NCBI RefSeq assembly: GCF_003014655.1
Contig: NZ_PYAT01000004.1
Span: 248,001 to 312,000 of the forward strand
Length of the DNA stretch: 64,000 bases
Source: Planomicrobium soli
GTDB lineage: Bacteria; Bacillota; Bacilli; Bacillales_A; Planococcaceae
Reading direction: 5' to 3'
Shown: in pieces, positions 17,004 to 24,773 of the stretch
Numbering within the stretch: position 1 is the stretch's first letter
Layout of the letters: each line of letters begins with the position of its first letter
Position numbers and translations under genes: made by a program
Notes under the pieces: generated by a model
The model's database searches: none
What the model was told of the DNA's origin: nothing
Seen by the model: the letters and a program-made list of their open reading frames with translations, nothing else

Positions 17004-18242
17004 ATGAAGAAGTTTTTGATGGGCATGACGTTAACGGGGTTGCTGGCATTTGGCGGCGGAAACGCTTTGGCAGCAGAAAAGACGGACTATATCGTGACGT
17101 TTAGCGGAGAGGAAGTTCCGCAAGGTTTAGTGGAGGAAATGAAGAGCTTGGACGTTGAGATTGTGCAGCAAGTGCCGCAAATCGGCGTGATCAATGTCAG
17201 TACATCCAATCCCGATTTTGAAGCTTGGGCGAAAAGCCAGTCCGGCATTGCTGCGGTTGCAGAAGATGTAGAGATCCGCTCGCCTCAACTGGAAGTGGAA
17301 GCGGCACCTGAAAGTTTGCGTGCAGAAGTGGGCACAGCTGATCTTTACGAGCAATACCAATGGGACATTAAACGCGTAACAAATAACGGCAAGTCATGGG
17401 CGCTTCATTCAGGAAATCACGATGTTGTGGTGGCGATCATAGATGGCGGCGTTGACTATACGCATCCGGATTTGCAGAAGAACCTGCTTTATAGTAAATC
17501 ATTTGTGCCTGGTACCGCACAGAACTCCTTTAATGGGGACCACGGAACACATGTGGCAGGCGCGATTGCCGCAAACGGACGCGTCATGGGAGTCGGGCCG
17601 GAACTTGGAATTGCGTCATACCGCGTTTCCAACTGGACAAGCATTCTGGCCGGTGTAACAACAGCCGCTGACGATGGAGTGGATGTTGCCAACTTGAGTT
17701 TGGGAACATACTCATTCAAAAATAACGAACAGGAACGCACTCTTCACCTGGCTGCATCCCGGGCGGTCCGCTACGCGAAAAGCAAAGACATGATCATTGT
17801 CGGCGCGAACGGCAACGATGCAATCGATTTAGGAAAGAAAATGGCGACAAAGCCAGGCGAGGGAGCTCAGTGGGAAGGTCCGTTATTCGATACATTTACT
17901 GATATTCCTTGGGTGATTAGCGTTTCTTCTTCTACTATCCGTGACGGACTAGCTTCATACTCGAACTATGGGAACGTGGAACTTGCAGCTCCAGGCGGAG
18001 ATTCTGAAGCCCGCGCTTACAACACCATTCGGGTTAGCCGCGGAGGCTACGGGACGATGAACGGAACCAGCATGGCCGCACCGAAAGTGGCTGCAGCTGC
18101 TGCTTTGGTAAAAGCGCAAAACCCTGAGTTGAAAGGTTCTCAAATCATTACGTTGCTTCAACAAACAGCAGACGGCGGAACAGGCAAGAGCCGCCAATAT
18201 TTTGGGCATGGTATCGTGAATGTTTATAAGGCGTTGCAATAA
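17004..18242 (+). CDS. Secreted S8 subtilisin-like serine protease
   Basis: A 412-residue preproprotease: signal peptide (residues 1-22, cleavage likely after ALAA), a short propeptide to about 110, then the S8 catalytic domain with Asp147 (AIIDGGVDYTHP), His180 (HGTHVAGAIAA) and Ser356 (GTSMAAPKVAAA). GAGGAGGG seven bases before ATG 17004 sets the start, although the frame is open further up. It lacks the extra C-terminal repeats of the two larger subtilisins at 28824 and 60548. The insertion between the Asp and Ser sites is reminiscent of LanP-type leader peptidases, but no lantibiotic gene is nearby. Likely an extracellular scavenging or processing protease. Confidence 0.92.
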   Translation: MKKFLMGMTLTGLLAFGGGNALAAEKTDYIVTFSGEEVPQGLVEEMKSLDVEIVQQVPQIGVINVSTSNPDFEAWAKSQSGIAAVAEDVEIRSPQLEVEAAPESLRAEVGTADLYEQYQWDIKRVTNNGKSWALHSGNHDVVVAIIDGGVDYTHPDLQKNLLYSKSFVPGTAQNSFNGDHGTHVAGAIAANGRVMGVGPELGIASYRVSNWTSILAGVTTAADDGVDVANLSLGTYSFKNNEQERTLHLAASRAVRYAKSKDMIIVGANGNDAIDLGKKMATKPGEGAQWEGPLFDTFTDIPWVISVSSSTIRDGLASYSNYGNVELAAPGGDSEARAYNTIRVSRGGYGTMNGTSMAAPKVAAAAALVKAQNPELKGSQIITLLQQTADGGTGKSRQYFGHGIVNVYKALQ

Positions 18243-18247
18243 GAGAG

Positions 18248-18277
18248 AAAAAGGTTGAGCTTAGGCTCAACCTTTTT
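18248..18277 (+). terminator. Terminator of the first subtilisin gene
   Basis: A perfect 13-bp stem AAAAAGGTTGAGC / GCTCAACCTTTTT with a 4-base loop, 5 bases after the stop codon. It sits upstream of the ABC ATPase ribosome binding site. Confidence 0.92.
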
Positions 18278-18380
18278 ATGTGGTTTATTTTATTGTTCTA
18301 ATAAGGTAAACTGTAATTTATCAAAATTTTCTTTCAATATAAATGTGAGTCTTAGTAAAGAGATGGAAGGGGGAAGAAAA

Positions 18381-19184
18381 ATGAAAATTTTGGACCTAGA
18401 AAATATTTCGAGAAGACGAGGCGATAAGACGCTGCTGAAAAATGTGAATTGGCAGATTGAACAGGGAGAGCACTGGATTCTTTATGGTATGAACGGCGCT
18501 GGAAAAACATCGCTTCTTGATTTGATCAACGCTTACTTTTTTCCGACCCAAGGAAAGATAAGCGTCCTCGGAATGGAGTTCGGCAAGACGTATTTGGCTG
18601 AAAAGCTTCGCAAGCAAATAGGATTTGTCTCTTCTTCGCTCCAGCACAAAATTCCTCCGTCGGACAATGCATATGAAGTGGTGCTAAGCGGTGCATTTGC
18701 TTCAATCGGCTTGTTCGAAGAAACAACAGCGGAAATGGACAAGAGGGGTGTTGAAATTCTAAAGAAATTAGGCTGTCTTGACTATGCGAACCGCCCTTAC
18801 GAGACGTTGTCCCAAGGTGAAAAGCAGCGTGTATTGATCGGGCGGGCTTTGATGGCGGAGCCAGCGCTCTTAGTCCTGGATGAACCGACAAACGGATTGG
18901 ATTTTATCGCAAGAGAAGAATTGCTCGAGGCGATTGAAAGAATCACGAAGCAACCAGATGCCCCGACAGTCATATACGTAACACATCATATTGAAGAAAT
19001 ACTTCCGGTATTCGATAAAACTCTTTTGCTGAAAGACGGAGAAGTGTTTGCTTCGGGCAATATGGAAGAACTGATCACTAGCGAAGGGCTGTCCAAGTTC
19101 TTCGAAATCCCGGTGACCGTCATGTGGCACAACAACCGGCCACTGCTTTCGAAAGCAATAGGCAATGAAATAACGGCTAAGTGA
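18381..19184 (+). CDS. Stand-alone ABC transporter ATP-binding protein (YlmA-like)
   Basis: A 267-residue ABC ATPase with Walker A GMNGAGKTSLL, Q-loop SSSLQHK, signature LSQGEKQRVLIGRALM, Walker B LLVLDEPTNGLD and the H-loop THHIEEI. GGAAGGGGGAAG ahead of ATG 18381 fixes the start; the longer open frame begins inside the preceding terminator and is not credible. No permease or binding protein is adjacent, so it is an orphan ATPase similar in layout to B. subtilis YlmA, or it works with a membrane partner encoded elsewhere. Substrate unknown. Confidence 0.88.
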   Translation: MKILDLENISRRRGDKTLLKNVNWQIEQGEHWILYGMNGAGKTSLLDLINAYFFPTQGKISVLGMEFGKTYLAEKLRKQIGFVSSSLQHKIPPSDNAYEVVLSGAFASIGLFEETTAEMDKRGVEILKKLGCLDYANRPYETLSQGEKQRVLIGRALMAEPALLVLDEPTNGLDFIAREELLEAIERITKQPDAPTVIYVTHHIEEILPVFDKTLLLKDGEVFASGNMEELITSEGLSKFFEIPVTVMWHNNRPLLSKAIGNEITAK

Positions 19185-19207
19185 ATATAGAAAGGGGAAG
19201 GGGAAAC

Positions 19208-19270
19208 ATGGAAATAAAAAGTGCAAGACCACAAAAAAAATTCTGCGGGCTTGCATTTGTTGCTAGCTAG
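19208..19270 (+). CDS. Possible 20-residue mini-ORF
   Basis: A very strong purine-rich site (GAAAGGGGAAGGGGAAAC) precedes ATG 19208 and a 20-codon frame, MEIKSARPQKKFCGLAFVAS. It sits 23 bases after the ABC ATPase stop, so would be its operon partner. Its size gives no statistical support; it could be a leftover of a truncated gene. Confidence 0.22.
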   Translation: MEIKSARPQKKFCGLAFVAS

Positions 19271-19274
19271 TTTT

Positions 19275-20330
19275 TTATACTTCCCGAAATATCGGCACTT
19301 CGGCCAACTTCACATCATTTTCAATAAACACTTCTGAAATGGCGTGGCGAATCCGGCTTTCCAGCTTTTCCTTCATTTCGACATTCATGACACTTACCTC
19401 TATCTGGAAATCAAGCGCGGAATTCCGGAAATCGATAAACCGGACGTCTGGAGCCTCTCCTGGGACGTTTTCCATTTTTTGCTGTTCTTTTTCGGCTGCC
19501 TGCATCAAGAGCCGTTCCACTTTTTCGGTATCGCTGCCATAGGCGACGCTCACCACCACACGGGCGAAGAGTTTTGCACTAGAGCGATTTTTAACAATTT
19601 GTTCGATAAAGTATTTATTCGGCACAACGAGCGTTCCGCTCTTTAATGTTTCAACTACCGTCGAACGAAGAGTGATTCTGGAAATCCGTCCGATTTTGTT
19701 GTCAATTTCCACCAGTTCACCGACTTCCATCGGCCGTTCGAATAGGATAATGATACCTGATACAAAGTTTGCCGCAATGTTCCGTACACCAAAACCAATC
19801 CCGATGCCAAGCACGCTGAAGACGACGCCGAGCGCAGTCAAATCCAGCCCGACTGCCGTAAAGCTAAGGGCCAAAGCGATAAACATCACGATATAGTAGA
19901 TGATCCGGTTGAATGTATAGCTCATGCCGAGGTCGACATCAAACTGTTCGTAGATAAATGGCATAATGTACCGATTAAACGATTTTACAAGCCGGCTCGC
20001 AAAGTTGACGATAATGGCAACTGCGACAATCAGAAATACCGAAACCTTGACGCCTTCGGTTTCATAGAACGGATAAAACAGCCAGTTCGCCTTTGAAAAG
20101 TAGAGCAGGAAAAAGAGAATTGCTCCGTAGAAAGCAAGCCAGTTTAATACTTCTGAAAGAACAGGGAAGATGCGGTCATGAAACCGCTCGGAGGGAATCA
20201 ACGTTCTTAAAAGAAAAACGATCACCGATTTTGCCGCAAAAATCAATGCGACATAAACGAAAAACATGAAAAACTCGACCAAGGAAAGGTTTTTCATAAA
20301 CTCAATACCTTGAAACAATTGGCTATTCAT
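19275..20330 (-). CDS. MscS-family mechanosensitive channel
   Basis: A 351-residue integral membrane protein with about four to five N-terminal spans and the MscS core: the pore helix region VFSVLGIGIGFGVRNIAANF, then FVSGIIILFERPMEVGE and the beta domain GRISRITLRSTVVETLKSG, VVPNKYFIEQIVKN. Such channels release solutes on hypo-osmotic shock. The frame is open to 20390, but AAAAGGAGAGGG upstream of ATG 20330 decides the start (MNSQLFQGIEFMKN). It converges with the ABC ATPase/mini-ORF and stands alone. The extra N-terminal spans place it near YkuT/YhdY-like rather than minimal MscS proteins. Confidence 0.9.
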   Translation of the reverse strand: MNSQLFQGIEFMKNLSLVEFFMFFVYVALIFAAKSVIVFLLRTLIPSERFHDRIFPVLSEVLNWLAFYGAILFFLLYFSKANWLFYPFYETEGVKVSVFLIVAVAIIVNFASRLVKSFNRYIMPFIYEQFDVDLGMSYTFNRIIYYIVMFIALALSFTAVGLDLTALGVVFSVLGIGIGFGVRNIAANFVSGIIILFERPMEVGELVEIDNKIGRISRITLRSTVVETLKSGTLVVPNKYFIEQIVKNRSSAKLFARVVVSVAYGSDTEKVERLLMQAAEKEQQKMENVPGEAPDVRFIDFRNSALDFQIEVSVMNVEMKEKLESRIRHAISEVFIENDVKLAEVPIFREV

Positions 20331-20558
20331 TATCCCTCTCCTTTTCAAACGAAATAGTAGTATGATTTTTCCCTTTGCAAGCATTTTCAAACAAAGGGTT
20401 TTGAGAAATAGTGGAGAGTTCTTGAAAATACGCTCCTCCGGTACGAATTTTTTTATTATTTTATTAATTTATTTATATAATAGAAGAAGGGCAATTGGTT
20501 TGCTCTACTATGTACACATTAAACTTCCAACCATTCTCTGGAAAAAAGGGGCAACTAC

Positions 20559-22010
20559 ATGGAAAGAACAGCATTCGAAATAGAAGAAGCAACAATCAGC
20601 GATATTCAGCAAGCCTTCCAAAACAAGCACCTGACATCTGTCGAACTGGTGCAAGCTTATCTGGACAGAATCGAGAAATACGACAAAAACGGACCGGAAA
20701 TCAATTCTGTTCTGTCCATAAATCCGGATGTACTTAAGATTGCAACAGTGCTGGATGAAAAACGGGGTGAAGATGGCCAAGGGCCGTTATACGGAATTCC
20801 GGTGCTTTTGAAAGACAATATCGATACGGTGGACAACATGCCTACTACTGCAGGAACAGTTGCCCTAAAAGACAATTTTGCTGAAGACGATGCTTTTGTT
20901 GCAGAGCAGTTAAGACAAGCTGGCGCAATTATTCTTGGCAAAGTGAATATGAGCGAATGGGCTTATTTTATGACGCAAAACGTGCCGAGCGGCTATAGCG
21001 GGCTTGGTGGACAGGTACTTAACCCTTATGGTGTAGGAACCTTTGAAGCGGGAAGCGTCGGCGGTTCAAGTTCTGGAACCGGCGCAAGCATCGCATCAAA
21101 CTTTGCGGTCGTCGGAATCGGCACAGAAACATCGGGCTCGATTTTGAGCCCCGCGAGCGCCAACTCTATCGTTGGCATTAAACCGACGGTCGGTTTGATT
21201 AGCCGTACAGGAATTATCCCGATTGCTGAAAGCCAGGACACGGCAGGGCCAATGGCACGTACCGTTGCAGATGCGGCAATTACGCTTGGCGCTTTGACTG
21301 GGGTGGATGAACGGGATCCCAAAACTCTTTCAAATGCTGAAAAAGCATTAGTTGATTATACTCCTCATTTAAAAGTGGACGGGTTAAAAGGCGCGCGAAT
21401 CGGGGTCGACCGTTCTTTCCTGAGCGAAGCGGACAAAGAAGAACGTACAATTATGGAAGAGGCAATCAAAGAGCTGGAAGCATTCGGGGCGATTGTTGAA
21501 GAAGTGATCATCCCGAGGGCGGAATTTGATTCGGAAGTATTGTGGTATGAGTTTAAGCGGGGCGTTAACGATTACTTGCGTAAAGTATCCGACACAGTGC
21601 CGGTAAAATCGCTAGTGGATGTTATCGAGTTCAATAAAATGGATCCTGCCGTCCGTATGAAATTTGGACAAAGCGAATTGGAAAAGGCACTGGTGCTCAG
21701 CGACGACCCGCTAGATCCAACTTACCTGGAACATCGTGAAACCGATCTCCGAATTTCTGCAGCTGAAGGAATTGATGTGGTCATGGCGCGCTACAGTTTG
21801 GACGCTTTATTGTTCGAAAACAATCGCGGCGCTGCCATGCCGGCAAAAGCGGGCTATCCGTCGATTACGGTGCCTGCCGGCTATACTTCAACAGGTGAGC
21901 CAGTCGGAGTGACGTTCAGCGCACTTGCATACAGCGAAGCAAGATTGATCGAACTCGCTTATTCCTACGAACAGGCGACGAAAAAACGCATAGCGCCAAA
22001 ATTTGAATAA
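20559..22010 (+). CDS. Amidase of the amidase-signature family
   Basis: A 483-residue hydrolase with the Ser-cisSer-Lys triad: Lys85 (VLLKDNID), the GGSSSGTGASIA loop with cis-Ser171, and nucleophile Ser194 (GTETSGSILSPAS). This is the fold of GatA and of many stand-alone amidases; the absence of gatB/gatC and the NMPTTAGTVALKD variation argue for a stand-alone amidase. AAAAAAGGGGC precedes ATG 20559. No obvious signal peptide, hence cytosolic. It ends at a strong terminator. Substrate not predictable. Confidence 0.9.
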   Translation: MERTAFEIEEATISDIQQAFQNKHLTSVELVQAYLDRIEKYDKNGPEINSVLSINPDVLKIATVLDEKRGEDGQGPLYGIPVLLKDNIDTVDNMPTTAGTVALKDNFAEDDAFVAEQLRQAGAIILGKVNMSEWAYFMTQNVPSGYSGLGGQVLNPYGVGTFEAGSVGGSSSGTGASIASNFAVVGIGTETSGSILSPASANSIVGIKPTVGLISRTGIIPIAESQDTAGPMARTVADAAITLGALTGVDERDPKTLSNAEKALVDYTPHLKVDGLKGARIGVDRSFLSEADKEERTIMEEAIKELEAFGAIVEEVIIPRAEFDSEVLWYEFKRGVNDYLRKVSDTVPVKSLVDVIEFNKMDPAVRMKFGQSELEKALVLSDDPLDPTYLEHRETDLRISAAEGIDVVMARYSLDALLFENNRGAAMPAKAGYPSITVPAGYTSTGEPVGVTFSALAYSEARLIELAYSYEQATKKRIAPKFE

Positions 22011-22020
22011 ATGTAGTGTG

Positions 22021-22054
22021 GTCTCTCTCGTAAACTAACGAGAGAGACTTTTTT
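22021..22054 (+). terminator. Terminator of the amidase gene
   Basis: An 11-bp perfect stem GTCTCTCTCGT / ACGAGAGAGAC with a 6-base loop followed by six T. Confidence 0.92.
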
Positions 22055-22068
22055 GCGGGAAATTTTGT

Positions 22069-22208
22069 TGAGCGTGCATAAGTTGGGTTGAACGTGCGTA
22101 TTTTCTTCTGAACGTGCATAAATTGGGCTGAGCGTGCGTATTTTCTTCTGAGCGTGCATAAGTTACGACGAGCGTGCATATTTTCTCCTGAACGTGCATA
22201 ACATGCTC
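22069..22208. repeat. Seven tandem copies of a 20-bp unit in an intergenic region
   Basis: Units of exactly 20 bases begin at 22069, 22089, 22109, 22129, 22149, 22169 and 22189. All share TGARCGTGCRTA (or C for the first T); the second half alternates between an AAGTTGGG-like and a TTTTCTTC-like sequence, giving a 40-bp higher-order period. There are no non-repeat spacers, so it is not a CRISPR. Open frames across it are artefacts of the repeat. Role unknown. Confidence 0.9.
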
Positions 22209-22289
22209 TGTCCGTTTATTTTTCCGCTTTTCTCTTGCGAAAAGCCGTCTTTTTGATGTTCTTGACTTTAAACTGTAAACGAAAAAATC

Positions 22290-22314
22290 GTTTAGCCTGA
22301 AAAGAAAAGGGAAC
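22290..22314 (+). promoter_or_regulatory. SigB-like promoter for the DUF2892/CBS genes
   Basis: GTTTAG (22290-22295), 13 bases, GGGAAC (22309-22314) closely fits the SigB consensus GTTTaa-N13-GGGwAw. It lies 40 bases before ATG 22355; the two downstream products (small membrane protein, CBS protein) are plausible general-stress genes. Confidence 0.45.
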
Positions 22315-22354
22315 ACTATAGGTGTAAATCAGGAATACTGGGAGGGGATATTGG

Positions 22355-22576
22355 ATGAAGCAAAACATTGGAACAATCGATTCGATGGTCCGGATTTCGT
22401 GCGGATTGACGCTGCTTGCGTGGTCAATTGCTAAAATGGCGCGGGAAAAGCCATCTGGCGGACAACTTTTCGTGTCGCTGATGGGTGCGCAAAAAGTAGC
22501 TGAAGGAATTACCCGTTATTGCCCGTTGACTGACGCGCTCGGCATGGACCAGAAGAAAACTCGAATTACTGCGTAA
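22355..22576 (+). CDS. DUF2892-type small membrane protein
   Basis: A 73-residue protein with the DUF2892 pattern: MKQNIGTIDSMVRISCGLTL at the start, two hydrophobic stretches (about 12-28 and 39-52) and the terminal RYCPLTDALGM, in which the Cys and Pro are characteristic. Members are inner-membrane proteins, often fused or linked to rhodanese domains, with unclear function. GGGAGGGG precedes ATG 22355 and a SigB-like promoter lies upstream. The CBS-domain gene follows 77 bases later, possibly in the same stress transcript. Confidence 0.75.
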   Translation: MKQNIGTIDSMVRISCGLTLLAWSIAKMAREKPSGGQLFVSLMGAQKVAEGITRYCPLTDALGMDQKKTRITA

Positions 22577-22653
22577 TGTTTCGCCTTTAATCTGTAGTTG
22601 ATTTCAAGAAACTTACTGAGCTTAGTTACCCAAACCAAAAGGAGGAACTAATC

Positions 22654-23085
22654 GTGAAAGTGACAGAAATTATGACGACAGAAGTAGAAACTTGCACAAC
22701 AGACACACCGATCCAGGCCGTAGCAATCCAAATGTTGAATTTGGATGTAGGTTCAATTCCGGTCGTGGATACTAACGGTGGAGGGCTTGTCGGCATCATC
22801 ACGGACCGGGACATTGTCATCCGGGGGATTGCTGCGCAATTTGCGCTGGATACGCCGGTCGGCCAGATCATTTCTTCCGACCTTGTGACTGGAACGCCTG
22901 ATATGGATGTTGAAGATGCCGCCACCTTGATGTCGGAACACCAAATTCGCCGTTTGCCTATCTGCGAAGGGAACAAACTTCTGGGCATTGTCGCGCTCGG
23001 TGACATTGCAGTTAAAGACCAGACAGCCGAAAATTCTAGCGAGGCGATCGAGAATATTTCGAAACCTGCTAAGCCGAATGGCTAA
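22654..23085 (+). CDS. Two-CBS-domain protein
   Basis: A 143-residue cytosolic protein made of a CBS pair (about residues 7-60 and 72-127): MTTEVETCTTDTPIQAVA, VGSIPVVDTNGGGLVGIITD, DRDIVIRG, MSEHQIRRLPICEGNKLLGI and VALGDIAV. CBS pairs bind adenine nucleotides such as AMP, ATP or SAM. GTG 22654 is preceded by AAAGGAGG at good spacing. The layout is like B. subtilis YhcV/YlbB-type stress proteins. The short acidic C-terminal tail carries no further domain. It ends at a shared bidirectional terminator. Confidence 0.9.
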   Translation: MKVTEIMTTEVETCTTDTPIQAVAIQMLNLDVGSIPVVDTNGGGLVGIITDRDIVIRGIAAQFALDTPVGQIISSDLVTGTPDMDVEDAATLMSEHQIRRLPICEGNKLLGIVALGDIAVKDQTAENSSEAIENISKPAKPNG

Positions 23086-23094
23086 CTATTAAAT

Positions 23095-23145
23095 AAACAA
23101 GCCTTACTTGAAATTGGTTTATTTCAAGTAAGGCTTGTTTTTGAT
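23095..23145. terminator. Bidirectional terminator between convergent genes
   Basis: A perfect 20-bp stem (23095-23114 with 23121-23140), 6-base loop, with A and T tracts at both ends, between the CBS gene and the minus-strand transporter-like gene. Confidence 0.93.
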
Positions 23146-24501
23146 TTACTTCAATAAATACAACCCCACAATCCCTGCATAACATATCCCCCACAACAGA
23201 ACCGCAAACCCTGCATTGTTCTTCAAACTGATTTCAAATGGACTTTTTCTGCTGATGGCAGCGAGCAGCAAGTTGACGCCGGAAAATGGCGAGACAAGTA
23301 TCGCAGCCATCCAGCTGGCAAGAAGGCCGAGGCTTAAGTAAAGATGGTCCCCGACAAAAAGCGGGGAATTGCTCAATGTAATGGCCAATATCGTTGCTGT
23401 AATGACCGGGTGAAGGCCGACAATGGCTGGTATAACCATAAGAAGTAAAATTAATGGGATAAGCAAAAGAACATGCGAAATGTTCAGTGAACCGAGCAGC
23501 GCCAAAATCCACTCATCAGCACCGTTATCCAAGAGAGCTGTACCGAAAGCGCCGGCGATGATGAACAGTGAAAGTTCGTTGCCCATGCCGGGAATTCGCG
23601 CGTCGAAAAATGCCCGATAATTTTGGACCAGTTCTTGTCGGGTGCTGAAGAACAGCGACCAGACGAATGACATCAAAATGGCGACCAGTGGAATGACTGT
23701 TAAAACTGACAGGCCGGTAAGACTTTCAATGATCATGATAATGGCGGTAATTAAGGCAACTATGAGTGCCAATTCCGCCACTTTCCACTTGGCCTTTTTT
23801 AATACATCTTGGCTAGGTTTGGGTACATCTATCGGAATTTCTTCGCGTTTTTTTCCTTCTAGAAAATATCCAGTCAGCATGATGAGCAGGGCCAGGGAGA
23901 TGCCAGGGACGAAAAGTTGCAGCCACGTGATGTCAAAATAAGCGAGCACAAGCCCAACGGAAATGAAATAAGGGGACCAGAGAAAAGCCAGCACAAATCC
24001 CCGGCTCATCGACTGAAGCCGAAGCGTTGTGTACGGCTGGAACGACTTGGTATCGGTCAGCTGATACAAAATCGGCAAAGAACCGACATTCATGACGGCG
24101 CCGATGCTAGCAGCAGAAATTGTTGAAAACAAGTACAACTGATGCGTTTTCTTAATATAAGAAGAAAATATGACTTCTACATATGCTAAATAGTTTCCTT
24201 GTTTGATTGGTATAGCAAGAAGCGGGACAAATATGAAAATGGCCAAGACATTCGCATTTGTCTGCAGTCCAATGAAAAGCTGATGCAATCCTTCCCGGCT
24301 CAATTCTATGCTGAGCGCTCCGATGGTCAACACCAAAATCAGTACTTTCGGGACACGATTCAAGTATGGAAAAAAAGACAGCAGGGCGATCAATGCAAAC
24401 AAGCTGACAAGGGACGGGGCGAAAGAAAATGGATAAAAAATCGACAGCAAATAAGTTCCACCCATGAGCAACGTGCTAAGCGGCCTGATTATCGGTTTCA
24501 T
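23146..24501 (-). CDS. Polytopic membrane protein, ion-transporter-like permease of unknown substrate
   Basis: A 451-residue protein with roughly eleven to twelve hydrophobic spans. It contains SIGAVMNVGSLPILYQL in the first half and PAIVGLHPVITATILAITL plus SPFSGVNLLLAAI near the end, a two-fold arrangement of Gly/Pro-rich re-entrant segments like that in the ion transporter (IT) superfamily. I do not recognise a named family; a carboxylate or anion carrier is possible. The minus-strand start at ATG 24501 has a moderate AAGGAG site. It is single-gene and shares its terminator with the CBS gene. Confidence 0.7.
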   Translation of the reverse strand: MKPIIRPLSTLLMGGTYLLSIFYPFSFAPSLVSLFALIALLSFFPYLNRVPKVLILVLTIGALSIELSREGLHQLFIGLQTNANVLAIFIFVPLLAIPIKQGNYLAYVEVIFSSYIKKTHQLYLFSTISAASIGAVMNVGSLPILYQLTDTKSFQPYTTLRLQSMSRGFVLAFLWSPYFISVGLVLAYFDITWLQLFVPGISLALLIMLTGYFLEGKKREEIPIDVPKPSQDVLKKAKWKVAELALIVALITAIIMIIESLTGLSVLTVIPLVAILMSFVWSLFFSTRQELVQNYRAFFDARIPGMGNELSLFIIAGAFGTALLDNGADEWILALLGSLNISHVLLLIPLILLLMVIPAIVGLHPVITATILAITLSNSPLFVGDHLYLSLGLLASWMAAILVSPFSGVNLLLAAISRKSPFEISLKNNAGFAVLLWGICYAGIVGLYLLK

Positions 24502-24733
24502 GGTAAAACTCCTTCGGTTTTCTAATAATCTTCAGTTTGACAGATAATTTGGCAATAGTCTTTTAAAAAGCAAAAAGGAGAATAAAATCATCAATATAAA
24601 TAAGAAATCGACTAAAAGGCAGAAAGAATACCTTTTTTGGAGGAACGGCCGACTGAAGAAATAAAAATAAATTAGGGAAAGGCTATATGGGTAATAATAA
24701 TCATTAATTAACGCTTTTCCAGTGTGAAAAGTA

Positions 24734-24742
24734 TGATATAAT
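24734..24742 (+). promoter_or_regulatory. Extended -10 promoter for the diguanylate cyclase gene
   Basis: TGATATAAT (TG at 24734-24735, TATAAT at 24737-24742) lies 31 bases before ATG 24774; the -35 is weak (TTTTCC region), as is common with extended -10 elements. Confidence 0.5.
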
Positions 24743-24773
24743 TTCCTGAGTTATTTGCAATCGGGGGAGAAAA

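Noticed and set aside
17004-18242. Lantibiotic leader peptidase
   Set aside because: Some resemblance to LanP, but no precursor peptide, LanBC/LanM or immunity genes nearby.
22069-22208. CRISPR array
   Set aside because: Units are contiguous 20-mers with no unique spacers, and no cas genes are present.
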